From: G963422275 sp963422275
GTDB taxonomy: Bacteria > Pseudomonadota > Alphaproteobacteria > Rhodobacterales > Rhodobacteraceae
Assembly: GCA_963422275.1 (NCBI GenBank)
Contig: OY729418.1
Coordinates: forward strand, 744,001 to 808,000
Length of the DNA: 64,000 nt
Reading direction: 5' to 3'
A program made the translations under genes and the position numbers. Shown one piece after another: positions 10,053-18,487 of the stretch. Every line of letters begins with the position of its first letter. Within the stretch, counting starts at the first letter, position 1. Under the pieces are notes generated by a model. It saw nothing but the letters and a program-made list of their open reading frames with translations, had not been told where the DNA came from and made no database searches.

Positions 10053-12293
10053 GTGCCCCTGGCCTGGTCGGCACGCGGACTGACGGAGAACGCGGAAGAG
10101 TGGTTGAAGGAGACCGTGCTGGGCATGGCGGCGGCACATCGGGCACGTATCGAGGAATTGCTGCCGGACCGACGCCGATGGATCGCGCGCGGTTACGACT
10201 ACAAGACTGCCGAGTTGATGGCGTGGCGGCGGCGCGTGAGCCCCGGCGCGCGCCGGGGCGATGCGAGCGCACGGGCGGAGCTTGCTATGGTGAAGGAAGA
10301 GCAGAGCCGACTCGTCGCAGAGAAGAAGCGCAAACTGGCGTCGCTGGACACGGAGCCGTCGCTGATCGAGCCGGGGCCGGCGGCGATGCTTGCCCATGCG
10401 CTGGTCGTGCCGACGGACGATCCCGACGAGCGCCAGCGGCACGACGCCGAAGTCGAGGCGATCGCCATGCGGCTGGCGCGCGCCCACGAGGAAGCGGCCG
10501 GCGCCGCGGTCCGCGACCCGTTCGGCCGTCTCTTGGCCAAGGCGCGGGGGAGTGTCGTCATATCGAGATCCGAGATCGTTTCTGGAGCGGAAGAGGTCAA
10601 GGCGACCACCATCCACGGCCATTGTTTCGGAATCCTCATGCGAGATGAGGTTTTGGCCTCGACCGGTCGGGTTCCCCGACCGCTGATGGATTTCGAGCAG
10701 CGGTTTCTTTTGGAGGATCTACGGGGCGACGGCTTCGGCACTATCCACAAAAAACGCAAACGGCTCAAAGCCTTCGAGGCGGCCGGGGCGAGACTCCAGG
10801 ACGAGCAGCCGGGCTGGCCGACCGACGCAACGGACAAGGCCTTCCAAGCCGCGCTTCTCGATTGGCTGCGCTTTCATCGTGCCATGTTGATCGGCGAGCT
10901 CGTGCCGGAAGCTTTGCGCTATCTTCGAAACAACCCGGCGTCCCGGCATCTGGACAAGTTTGAACATATACTTGTTGACGAGTATCAGGACCTGAACGTT
11001 GCCGAGCAGGAGGTCATCAGCCTGCTTGCCAAGGACGCGGAACTCACGATCATCGGGGACGAGGACCAATCGATCTATTCCTTCAAGCACGCTTATCCCG
11101 AAGGGATCGAAGATTTTCACCGGAGACATGCCGGAACGGAGGACGAAACGTTAGACATGTGTCGGCGGTGTCCGACCACGATTGTCGGACTGGCCAACGA
11201 GCTGATTGGACACAACAACCAGAGAACGAATCGAGTTCTGTTGCCGCACGTGGGAAAGGGCCAAGGAGAAGTCCATATCGTCCAATGGCCGAGCATCGCG
11301 GCCGAGGCGGAAGGACTGGCCCGGTTCATTCAACGGCGCATCGCTGAAGAGCGTGTTCAGCCCGGTCGGATTCTCGTTCTCGCTCCACGCCGGGCATTCG
11401 GCTATGCGGTTCGCGACGCTCTCAACGCGATCGATGTCCCCGCCCACAGCTTCTTTCAGGAACAGGCTCTCGAAGGCGACCCTAAGAGCGCGAACGAGAG
11501 CAAGAAGCAACAGGCGTTTACCCTGTTGACTCTTTCCGTCGATCCGACGGACGCGACAGCGCTCCGCTGCTGGTGCGGCTTCGGCAGCCAAAACCTCCGA
11601 GAGCCTGCCTGGACGCGGGTTCGCGAGCTGTGCAACCAATCCAACCGTGCCTTGGGTGACGTTATTGCCGACATTCGAGACGGGCGCGTTCCTTTGCCAC
11701 ATGGCGGCTCTCTCCGATCCAAACTCGTTGAACTTCAAGAGCGGTTGCAAGATCTCGGCGGGTTGATTGGCCGAGATTTGGTCGATGCGCTGTTCCCAGC
11801 AGACGACCCCGATTTCGGGGAGCTTCGCGAACTGGCCGACGGACTTTCCGGAGATGCTGATCCCAAAGCCCTTCTGAACATGCTCCGCACAAGCATCACC
11901 CAACCGGAACTGCCTACGGATGTCGCCTACGTACGAGTCATGAGCCTGCACAAATCGAAGGGCCTGACCACCGATCTCGTCGTCGTGATGGGCTGCGTTG
12001 AGGGACTGGTCCCACATGTCGATGACTCACTGACCCAAGCGGGGAAGAACAGGACTCTCGAAGAGCAACGGCGGCTGTTCTACGTTGCATTGACCCGTTC
12101 ACGCGACACGCTGATTTTGTCGAGCGTCACAAATCTGCCTCGGCCACGGGCCCATCGCCTTCAAGTACGGATAACCGGTCGCGGGCAGAATGTTTCTACG
12201 ATCACCTCACGCTTCATCGATGAACTCGGCCCTACCAGACCGGATCCGGTCCACGGCGCGCGATTGCTCGAAGCGACGAGGGCCTACGCATGA
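10053..12293 (+). CDS. chimeric ORF: SNF2-helicase tail fused to UvrD-like helicase
   Basis: A single 746-residue open frame made of two unrelated parts. Residues 1 to about 170 (PLAWSARGLTENAEEW to EEAAGAAVRDP) are the C-terminal tail of helicase A. From about residue 180 it is a UvrD/Rep superfamily 1 helicase: VKATTIHGHCFGIL, DEYQDLNVAEQEV (Walker B), IIGDEDQSIYSFKHA, RRCPTTIVGLAN, VMSLHKSKGLTTDLVVV and FYVALTRSRDTLIL. The UvrD N-terminus with the Walker A motif is missing, so the protein should lack ATPase activity. The junction is around 10560-10575 and implies a deletion that joined two genes. The stop overlaps the next start (ATGA), so the UvrD gene was originally coupled to the kinase-like gene downstream. 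Confidence 0.8.
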   Translation: MPLAWSARGLTENAEEWLKETVLGMAAAHRARIEELLPDRRRWIARGYDYKTAELMAWRRRVSPGARRGDASARAELAMVKEEQSRLVAEKKRKLASLDTEPSLIEPGPAAMLAHALVVPTDDPDERQRHDAEVEAIAMRLARAHEEAAGAAVRDPFGRLLAKARGSVVISRSEIVSGAEEVKATTIHGHCFGILMRDEVLASTGRVPRPLMDFEQRFLLEDLRGDGFGTIHKKRKRLKAFEAAGARLQDEQPGWPTDATDKAFQAALLDWLRFHRAMLIGELVPEALRYLRNNPASRHLDKFEHILVDEYQDLNVAEQEVISLLAKDAELTIIGDEDQSIYSFKHAYPEGIEDFHRRHAGTEDETLDMCRRCPTTIVGLANELIGHNNQRTNRVLLPHVGKGQGEVHIVQWPSIAAEAEGLARFIQRRIAEERVQPGRILVLAPRRAFGYAVRDALNAIDVPAHSFFQEQALEGDPKSANESKKQQAFTLLTLSVDPTDATALRCWCGFGSQNLREPAWTRVRELCNQSNRALGDVIADIRDGRVPLPHGGSLRSKLVELQERLQDLGGLIGRDLVDALFPADDPDFGELRELADGLSGDADPKALLNMLRTSITQPELPTDVAYVRVMSLHKSKGLTTDLVVVMGCVEGLVPHVDDSLTQAGKNRTLEEQRRLFYVALTRSRDTLILSSVTNLPRPRAHRLQVRITGRGQNVSTITSRFIDELGPTRPDPVHGARLLEATRAYA

Positions 12294-12649
12294 CACCGGA
12301 GAGGAAGATTCTGGTCATTGCCGGGCCGAACGGAGCGGATTGCCCGATCTTCGTCAACGCGGACTCCATCGCCGCAGGGTTGAGTCCGTTTCGGCCGTCA
12401 TCGGTCGCGTTCCGGGCAGGCCATCTGATGATCGAGACGATCCATGGATATGCAGCCAGGGGCGAGAGCTTCGCGTTCGAGACGACCCTGAGCGGACGCG
12501 GCCATGCCCGATCGATTCCTCTCTGGCGGGGACAGGGCTATCGCGTAAAGCTGTTCTTCCTGCGGCTGCCGAGGCCGGACATGGCGATCGCCCGCGCCGG
12601 CCTCGCCCCGCCGCGCCAGACCTTAATGCGGCTGGAGACGCCACCGTGA
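12290..12649 (+). pseudogene. zeta-toxin-like kinase lacking its P-loop
   Basis: 119 residues. It begins ILVIAGPNGA, the start of a zeta-type P-loop, then jumps directly to a sequence matching the later FVNADSIAAGLSPF segment, so the GKTT part and about 15-25 residues are deleted. FAFETTLSGRGHAR and KLFFLRLPRPDMAIARA are typical of the zeta/UDP-GlcNAc-kinase-like ATPase family. The C-terminus is also cut short and out of frame after IARAGL. The start overlaps the UvrD stop by ATGA. Without the Walker lysine it cannot bind ATP in the usual way. I call it a relic. Confidence 0.75.
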
Positions 12650-12752
12650 CCGCAACGCCCCGCTTGGCAAGCCGGCACACCGGGTTGCCCGTCGCGTGAA
12701 ACAGGACTATGTTGGCGCTGGCACTGAAGGCACAGCGTTAAAGGCAACTGTA

Positions 12753-12992
12753 ATGGCCCAACTAACGGTGAGAAAAGTGAGTGGCGAAGTGGTCGACGCG
12801 CTCAAACTAAGGGCCGCGGCCAACCGCCGGTCCGCCGAAGCCGAGCACCGCGAGATCCTGCGCGCCTCGTTGCTTGGGACGGCAGAAGAGGATTTCGCCG
12901 CGCGGGCCGAGGCGCTGCGGCGACGGCTGCGCTCGTCGGTCGACAGCAGCAAGGCGATCCGGGCAGATCGCGACCGGGACAACGCGGCGTGA
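12753..12992 (+). CDS. VapB/FitA-like antitoxin
   Basis: A 79-residue ribbon-helix-helix antitoxin. MAQLTVRKVSGEVVDALK is the beta-strand and first helix; RRSAEAEHREILRASL is the second helix, typical of FitA-type (plasmid stability) proteins. The acidic and arginine-rich C-terminal tail is the usual toxin-neutralising arm. Its stop overlaps the toxin start as GTGA, so the two are translationally coupled. RHH antitoxins normally repress their own operon. ATG 12753 is the first start that keeps the RHH strand at the N-terminus. Confidence 0.88.
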   Translation: MAQLTVRKVSGEVVDALKLRAAANRRSAEAEHREILRASLLGTAEEDFAARAEALRRRLRSSVDSSKAIRADRDRDNAA

Positions 12993-13453
12993 CCGGCTGG
13001 GTTGTCGATGCCAGCGTCATGGTGAAATGGCTGGTCAGGGAGGAGCATTCTGATGAAGCGGCCGGCCTTCTGAACGGCGGATCGACGTTTGTCGCGCCGG
13101 CGCTGGTCTTCGCCGAGGCCGCCAACGCGTTGTGGGCGATGCACCGGCACGGCGACATCACGGCGGACGATCTGGCGGACGCGGTGGAATCCTTGCGGGC
13201 GGCACCGATCTCGCTCCCCGCTTCCATGCTCCACCTCACCGCCGCTGCCGCGCGGCTAGCGGCCGACCTCGACCACCCGGTCTATGACTGCTTCTATCTC
13301 GCCCTGGCGGTCCAGACGCAGTATCCGGTCGTGACGGCCGACGCGCGCTTCCACGACAAGGTACGCGGGCACCCCTATCTGTCCGACCGAATCGTGCATG
13401 TGGCGCACGCCGTGCCACGCGGGGCGGGCGCCCGGTCGGGGAACGGATCGTGA
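12989..13453 (+). CDS. VapC-type PIN-domain toxin
   Basis: A 154-residue PIN ribonuclease starting at a GTG that overlaps the antitoxin stop. Conserved acidic residues are visible: VVDASVMVKW (first Asp), FAEAANALW (Glu), YDCFYLALAV (Asp) and VTADARF (last Asp). The domain is complete, with the usual length near 130 residues plus a short arginine/glycine-rich tail. It presumably cleaves tRNA or mRNA when the antitoxin is degraded. It is one of the few intact modules in this island. Confidence 0.88.
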   Translation: MTGWVVDASVMVKWLVREEHSDEAAGLLNGGSTFVAPALVFAEAANALWAMHRHGDITADDLADAVESLRAAPISLPASMLHLTAAAARLAADLDHPVYDCFYLALAVQTQYPVVTADARFHDKVRGHPYLSDRIVHVAHAVPRGAGARSGNGS

Positions 13454-13535
13454 TGACCGCGCCCCGGCTCAGGGACTTCGACGCCCTCGCCCGGCGCCTC
13501 GAAGCCGTCGCCTGATTCCGTCGAGCGAGGACACC

Positions 13536-13919
13536 ATGGCCCAGAAGCTCCCCTGGATTCCCTAGCACCGCGTCGTGAAGCTGCGCGAGGATGTGCGCAC
13601 GGGCGAACTTTCGCTCGCCGATTTCGCCGCCGACCTCCACGACGTGGTGATGCAGAAGGGCGCGCGGCCGGTCTACGAGGATCCGGGCCGGTTCTCGCGC
13701 TGACCTACCCGACCTTCCCCTTGCGGGAGATCGCGTGCGACGTCGCATTACGCCTCGCCGGCCGGAACGCCAAGGCCATCCGCCAGCTCGAGCTCACCTA
13801 TGGCAGGGGCAAGACCCATACGCTGGTGGCGCTGCACCACCTCGCGCACGATCTGGAGTCGCTGCCGGCGTTGCCCGCGGTCGAGCAGTTCCGGTCCCAT
13901 ATCGGCGCACCTCGGCATT
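13536..13919 (+). pseudogene. DUF499-type ATPase N-terminal fragment
   Basis: The ATG at 13536 begins MAQKLPWIP, then a TAG, then HRVVKLREDVRTGELSLADFAADLHDVV in the same frame. A shift near 13690 gives FPLREIACDVALRLAGRNAKAI and the Walker A-like LTYGRGKTHTLVALHHLAHD. This is the start of a DUF499 protein, large ATPases found beside helicases and DUF1156 methylases in defence islands. Everything after about residue 130 is gone; the sequence runs into an opposite-strand MBL-fold gene. Confidence 0.7.
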
Positions 13920-14300
13920 GAACGCTCTCGCGTCGTCACAGAGGACATGCCGGCGGGAGGCGCGTCGGAACACCATCGGTGACGACCAGATCTCCCGGAT
14001 CACTATCTTGTCCGCCGACTTCGACCATTCGTCGGACGGTCCGAGATGGAAGTGCCTGCGCAGCCCTCGGCAGTGATCCTCGTCCGGGTGGCTGAGGAGC
14101 AGCACGTCGACGTAGAGCCGTCCCGCGGCGTCCCGTACGAGCTTGTCGCGAAGCTTCTCAGCAACGTCGGGCGTATCGTCATCGGGATCGTCGGCGGCGG
14201 ACCGGATGTTCATGTCGATCAATATCCTGTTGCCTCCCTCGGTCTGGACGAGCGTCATGTCGCCGTTGCCGACCGGGAAGAACGAAAGCTGGGCAGTCAT
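13915..14300 (-). pseudogene. MBL-fold hydrolase, C-terminally truncated
   Basis: Starts MTAQLSFFPVGNGDMTLVQT, followed by ILIDMNI and LLLSHPDEDHCRGLRRHF, a ComEC-like metallo-beta-lactamase metal motif (HxDxDH). About 128 residues remain before the frame runs into antisense DUF499 sequence near 13915, so the second half of the fold is missing. It diverges from the XRE gene at 14433 across a 132-nt AT-richer gap that may hold both promoters. Confidence 0.65.
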
Positions 14301-14432
14301 GGTCTCAATCTCCGAAACGGAACACGGGTTCGCTCGTCCACATGGGGATGCCTCGGTCCCAGTTCAACTCCTGTAGTTGACAAATATCGTCTTAATCTGT
14401 AGTTTTGTCAACCGAAGCAAGGAAGGTTGAAA

Positions 14433-15521
14433 ATGACTGTAGGACAACGCATTAGAGTATCACGCCGTGCCTGCGGCATGTCTCTCCGCGACCTCGAATC
14501 CCGAATCGACAACCGCGTCACGGCACAGGCGATCAGCAAGTACGAACGCGCCGAGTCGATGCCCAGCTCGGGCGTGCTCATCGCACTGGCCGACGCCCTC
14601 GAGATACCGATCGATTACCTCGCGAGCGACAGCGAGATTTGCCTCGAAGCCGTCGATTTCCGGAAGAAGCGGCTCACCAGTCGCCGTGAGGAGGCGCAGG
14701 TCGAAGCCAATGTCCTGCACCTCCTGGAGCGGTATCTCACGGTCGAGGAGATCCTGGGGCTCCCCACCGTCGCGTGGGACATGCCGCGTGACGCCCCCTG
14801 GCCCGTGCTGCGCGACCCGGCCGAAGCCGAGCCAGCCGCGCTCGGCATGCGAGCCCATTGGGGTCTTGGTCTCGATCCGATCCCGAACCTTGTCGATCTG
14901 TTGGAGGAACGCGGCATCAAGGTCCTCTCGATGAGCCTCCCCAAAATCGACGGGCTCACGGCACGGGTGCGCCGCGAAGACCGGAGCCTTGCCTCGGTCG
15001 TCGTCGTGAATCGGGAGGATTGGGGCGAACGCCAGCGCTTCACGCTCGCGCATGAGCTAGGCCACATGGCCCTCGAGCCCGTGGCGAAGGTCGACGAGGA
15101 GAAAGCCGCGCATCGATTCGCGGGCGCGTTCCTGATGCCGGCCGAGACGCTGCGGGCCGAGATCGGCAAACACCGCAAATCCATCGGTTGGGGCGAAATC
15201 TTCGAACTCAAGCGCATCTTCGGTGTGAGCGTCCAAGCGCTCACCCACCGCTGCAAGGACCTCGGGATCCTCGGTGCGCCTGCGTTTCGGATGCTGTTCA
15301 ACGAATTTACCCGCCGCGGCTGGCGCAGCCCGCCATACAAGGAGCCTTGGGCGATGCCCGGCGAGCGTCCCCTGCGATTCGAGCGCCTGTGTTTTCGGGC
15401 CCTGTCCGAGGGAGCGATCTCGGAAGCGAAGGCTGCCGAATTGCTCGGCCATTCCGTCCACGAGCTTAACCGCCGCATGGACGAACCGCCGAGCGTGGAC
15501 GCAGAACCTGCCGGCGCGTGA
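14433..15521 (+). CDS. XRE regulator with ImmA/IrrE metallopeptidase domain
   Basis: A 362-residue protein with an N-terminal helix-turn-helix (residues 3-65: GQRIRVSRRACGMSLRDLE, TAQAISKYERAESMPSSGVL). A ImmA/IrrE-type Zn peptidase follows, with HELGH at about residue 208 and the downstream glutamate region EEKAAHRFAGAFLMP. The family (COG2856) usually acts as a repressor or antitoxin. AAGGAAGG lies 7 nt before ATG 14433. Its stop overlaps the PIN gene start (GTGA), so the two form a coupled pair resembling toxin-antitoxin modules. Confidence 0.88.
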   Translation: MTVGQRIRVSRRACGMSLRDLESRIDNRVTAQAISKYERAESMPSSGVLIALADALEIPIDYLASDSEICLEAVDFRKKRLTSRREEAQVEANVLHLLERYLTVEEILGLPTVAWDMPRDAPWPVLRDPAEAEPAALGMRAHWGLGLDPIPNLVDLLEERGIKVLSMSLPKIDGLTARVRREDRSLASVVVVNREDWGERQRFTLAHELGHMALEPVAKVDEEKAAHRFAGAFLMPAETLRAEIGKHRKSIGWGEIFELKRIFGVSVQALTHRCKDLGILGAPAFRMLFNEFTRRGWRSPPYKEPWAMPGERPLRFERLCFRALSEGAISEAKAAELLGHSVHELNRRMDEPPSVDAEPAGA

Positions 15522-15931
15522 GTTTCGTGAAGGTCCTGGTGGCTGACACCTCCGTCCTGATTGACCTGGACCGCGGGAGCCTTGTCGAACCGATATTCCG
15601 TCTGCCGTTCGAATTCACCGTCCCCGACTTGCTCTACGAACGCGAGATCAGGGAGCACGGTGGGCCGGATTTCGTCAGGCTCGGGCTTCGCGTCGAGGAG
15701 CTAGATGGCAACGGAGTCTCGCTGGCTCTCGGCTATCTCCGCAAGCGGAGGTCGCTGTCTGTTCCGGACAGATTCGCCCTTGCCCTCGCGAAGACAAACG
15801 CGTGGACGCTGCTATCAGGAGACCGCGGATTGCGCGAACTGGCAGAGGAAGAGGACGTTCGATGTCATGGGGTCCTTTGGCTGCTCGACCAGATGTTCGA
15901 ACACCGCGTTATCGACCAAAACGACCTGTAA
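15518..15931 (+). CDS. PIN-like toxin paired with XRE-ImmA, C-terminus cut by TAA
   Basis: 137 residues. The N-terminus VKVLVADTSVLIDLDRG carries the PIN aspartates, PDLLYEREIREHGG the acidic second site, and DRFALALAK with TLLSGDRGLRELAE the rest. After VIDQNDL a TAA ends the frame. The same frame continues for about 30 codons (AGLGKIAAHPRCRLPKPEI, RKRLHAYF) with sequence that looks like the natural C-terminal helix. The stop therefore probably arose recently and trims the protein. The four-base overlap with the upstream gene supports a shared function. Confidence 0.78.
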   Translation: MSFVKVLVADTSVLIDLDRGSLVEPIFRLPFEFTVPDLLYEREIREHGGPDFVRLGLRVEELDGNGVSLALGYLRKRRSLSVPDRFALALAKTNAWTLLSGDRGLRELAEEEDVRCHGVLWLLDQMFEHRVIDQNDL

Positions 15932-16052
15932 GCCGGACTCGGCAAGATTGCCGCCCATCCGCGATGCCGGCTACCGAAGCCGGAAATCCGAAAGCGGCTC
16001 CACGCCTATTTCGTTACGCTAATCCACAACACCTTTGCCCTGGAGGCCAGCG

Positions 16053-16742
16053 ATGCAGCTCGACATGCACTACTACGCCACCTACGCCATGGCGCGCGCG
16101 GCGGGCGTCGAACCGGACAATGCTCGCATCATTGCGACGTCCGCCCAATTCTTGGACGACAATGTCGCCCGAAGTCATGTCGACTTTCGCGACGGGTCGC
16201 ATCTCGACCAAGAAGCCACCGCCCACCATCCGATGGACCTATCAAATCGTGATGACCGCGATCAGCGTAGGGTCTGGGTACCGTTCCATTTCATTCCGGG
16301 CAATGAAGGAGACGGCTGCACGGAGCGCCTAAAATGCCGCATGGACAGCCCGATCGTCCGGGAGTTGCGGGACCATCACCTGACATACGCGGACCGCGGT
16401 TTCGGGCTGCACCTGCTCGGCATCACGGCGCATGTCTATGCTGATACGTTCTCCCACTACGGCTTCTCGGGAGTCAGCTCGCGCGGCAACAAGGTCGATA
16501 ATTCCAGTTTTCGATTTCACGAAGAGGTCGAAGAAGGGGACGCCACAACCGTACCATTGTCACCGGAGATGAGAAGTTACGCAACCGAGAAGGCCGATCG
16601 GTTCTTCAGGGATCGTGGCGACTACGGCGGGTTGCTCACCAATGTCAAGAGCTGGTTCGCCGAAGAGCTTTCGGGTGCTCTCGGGCATGGTTCGGTGGCA
16701 ACCTTGCCGGACAGACCCTGTCTGGTGTGGAGTTTCGATTAG
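16053..16742 (+). CDS. DUF6765-type protein, C-terminus cut by ISC element
   Basis: 229 residues. MQLDMHYYATYAMARAAG, SAQFLDDNV, VWVPFHFIPGNEG and LHLLGITAHVYADTFSHYGFSG match my memory of the DUF6765 family, His/Asp-rich proteins that resemble zinc-dependent phospholipase C-like folds. The function is unknown. GGAGG lies 7 nt before ATG 16053. The stop TAG is completed by the first base of the ISC insertion at 16742, so the natural C-terminus has been removed. Confidence 0.65.
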   Translation: MQLDMHYYATYAMARAAGVEPDNARIIATSAQFLDDNVARSHVDFRDGSHLDQEATAHHPMDLSNRDDRDQRRVWVPFHFIPGNEGDGCTERLKCRMDSPIVRELRDHHLTYADRGFGLHLLGITAHVYADTFSHYGFSGVSSRGNKVDNSSFRFHEEVEEGDATTVPLSPEMRSYATEKADRFFRDRGDYGGLLTNVKSWFAEELSGALGHGSVATLPDRPCLVWSFD

Positions 16743-17000
16743 GCTCTGTTCGCATTTCGCAGGCGTATGTGCAGCACTGGGTTCCAACTTGCATTGACCA
16801 TGGGGAGCGGAACAATGGATCGGGCACAGTTTCGGGACTGGTTTTCAAGAATCGATGAACTAACAGCGGAGCCTTGCCGCAAGGTTGCTGCGGTTCTGTC
16901 GGATCCACCGGAGGGCAAAGCCTCGCTGGCAGCGATCGAGCTGGGATCGACGAGCGCAGTCGCCAGCGCCAGGACATGCCTGCGATTCGCGAATTGAGCC
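16742..17000 (+). mobile_element. ISC MITE-like element (259 bp)
   Basis: Ends GGCTCTGTTCGCATTTCGCA and GCGATTCGCGAATTGAGCC are imperfect inverted repeats. Inside is an N-terminal scrap of an IS1595-type transposase (FRDWFSRIDELT, then PPEGKASLAAIELG). It is fused to the extreme end (RTCLRFAN) with the rest deleted. No clear 8-bp duplication is visible here. The same element recurs at 38254, 44410 and 60779. Confidence 0.85.
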
Positions 17001-17425
17001 TTTTTGAAATATTTGGTGTTTAACCTCAAGTACTAATTGCGACAGACAGAAGCTCACTGCATGGTAGATCGATCTTATCCTCAAGCGCACGTCATCATTG
17101 GGGTCAGTGGAGGCTTGACTGCGACCAGAGTAATGCCTATTGCATCACCGAACTGCGGCGAAATCGCGCAATTCAGAACATCTTTACTGCAGATTTCGTT
17201 TTATGAAACTTGGGAGACTCGCGGCACACCGTACAAAACCGCCTTCGGGAGAACAGGGATGGAGAAGTTCTCTTGCTCCCCAACCAACAGTTCACTGTTG
17301 GCGATGCCTGTGTGACCTTTCGGACTCGCTACAGCAGTTCTTGCTCGCAGAAGCGATCTTCTAGAGGGAGCTTCACTCGACGCAACCGAGCATGAAATCT
17401 TGCAAAAAGTATCGGAACACCATCA
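17001..17425. other. intergenic before asd
   Basis: 425 nt with only short frames and no recognised domain. It is more AT-rich than the surroundings and presumably carries the asd promoter, but no clean -35/-10 pair could be fixed. Confidence 0.35.
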
Positions 17426-18448
17426 ATGGGATATAGAGTAGTCGTTGCAGGTGCGACCGGCAATGTCGGGCGCGAGATGCTGACGGTCCTGGATGAGCGC
17501 GGCTTTCCCGTCGACGAAATCGCGGCACTTGCCTCGAACAAGTCACTCGGCGCTCAGGTGGATTTCGGGCGCAGGCTGCTCACAGTCGATGATCTGGCGG
17601 AGTTCGACTTCGCGGGATGGGATATCGCTTTGTTTGCCATCGGGTCCTCCGCCATGGCCGAGTATGGGCCGGTCGCGGCCGATGAGGGCTGCACGGTCAT
17701 CGACAACTCGTCGCTCTATCGCTACGAGGACGATGTTCCTCTCATCGTTCCCGAGGTCAACCCGGGCGCCATCGAGGACGTACGAAACCGGAACATCATT
17801 GCCAATCCGAACTGCTCGACCACTCAGATGGTGCTTGCACTGAAGCCGTTGCATGATCGGGCTCGGATAAAGCGAGTTGTCGTGTCAACCTATCAGTCCG
17901 TGTCCGGTTCCGGAAAAGCGGCGATGGGTGAGCTGTGGAATCAAACGAGATCGTTGTACCTGCCCGAAGAGGAGCGCGAGCCGGCGGTCTATCCGCATCG
18001 CATCGCCTTCAACGTCATCCCCCAGATAGATTCGTTTCTTGAAGACGGTGCGACCCGCGAGGAATGGAAAATGTCTGCCGAAACAAAGAAGATTGTTGAT
18101 CCGAAAATCGAAGTGACTGCAACCTGCGTGCGGGTTCCGGTATTTGTTGGGCACTCCGAAGCGATCAACATCGAGTTCGAGGATTATCTCGATGAAGCTG
18201 AGGCTTCAGAGATATTGGATGCCGCGCCAGGAATCCGCGTCGTGGACGAAAGGAAAGCCGGGGGGTACGCGACTCCAATGGACTGCGTGGGCGAATCGGA
18301 CACCTTCGTTAGTCGAATCCGGCACGACCCGACGGTCAGGAACGGACTCAATCTCTGGTGCGTTTCAGACAACCTGCGCAAGGGAGCAGCCCAAAATGCG
18401 GTGCAGATTGCGGAATTGCTGGTATCAAGAATACTAAAGGGGCACTGA
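17426..18448 (+). CDS. asd: aspartate-semialdehyde dehydrogenase
   Basis: 340 residues, complete. It converts L-aspartyl phosphate to L-aspartate semialdehyde with NADPH, the branch point to lysine, threonine, methionine and diaminopimelate. N-terminal Rossmann motif VVAGATGNVGREML; active-site cysteine in NPNCSTTQM near residue 133; then STYQSVSGSGKAAMGEL. A conserved HSEAINIEFE segment lies near residue 243, with GGYATPMDCVGESDTFVSRIR toward the end. No damage is visible, as expected for an essential gene. Confidence 0.95.
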   Translation: MGYRVVVAGATGNVGREMLTVLDERGFPVDEIAALASNKSLGAQVDFGRRLLTVDDLAEFDFAGWDIALFAIGSSAMAEYGPVAADEGCTVIDNSSLYRYEDDVPLIVPEVNPGAIEDVRNRNIIANPNCSTTQMVLALKPLHDRARIKRVVVSTYQSVSGSGKAAMGELWNQTRSLYLPEEEREPAVYPHRIAFNVIPQIDSFLEDGATREEWKMSAETKKIVDPKIEVTATCVRVPVFVGHSEAINIEFEDYLDEAEASEILDAAPGIRVVDERKAGGYATPMDCVGESDTFVSRIRHDPTVRNGLNLWCVSDNLRKGAAQNAVQIAELLVSRILKGH

Positions 18449-18487
18449 GACGAGGATTCCACCCTTTTCGGATTTCTTGATGGAGAC

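Larger units (their letters stand above)
8479..10565 (+). pseudogene. SNF2-family helicase A (HepA/DrmD-like), broken
   Basis: Remains of a large SNF2/RapA-type helicase. From 8479 the reading ERSRHFIHRTKEEMVRFDG through RSAARLAMSVFQRRLASS is the middle region; the N-terminal ATPase half is absent. Near 8715 the frame shifts, then EFDLRVDALVRAG continues to 8872, where an ISB copy (8873-9270) interrupts. After it come AGLAAITLAELREERAEVEAL and the helicase C-terminal domain (REKLIVFTEHHDTAEFLVRRL, TDAAGEGINLQFC, RYGQ). A run of 16 C replaces the conserved residues before LEQRM. A further frameshift in a C6 tract at about 10041-10046 moves the tail (PLAWSARGLTENAEEW) into the frame of the next gene. 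Such helicases occur in defence islands including DISARM; that link is inference. Confidence 0.8.

Noticed and set aside
8479..14300. A functional DISARM-like system
   Set aside because: Only fragments of SNF2 helicase, DUF499 and MBL-fold genes remain; no DrmA, DrmB or methylase is recognisable, so a complete system cannot be claimed.
16742..17000. 8-bp target duplication at the ISC copy disrupting the DUF6765 gene
   Set aside because: Flanking octamers TTCGATTA and TTTTTGAA do not match, unlike the perfect pair at 44402/44767.
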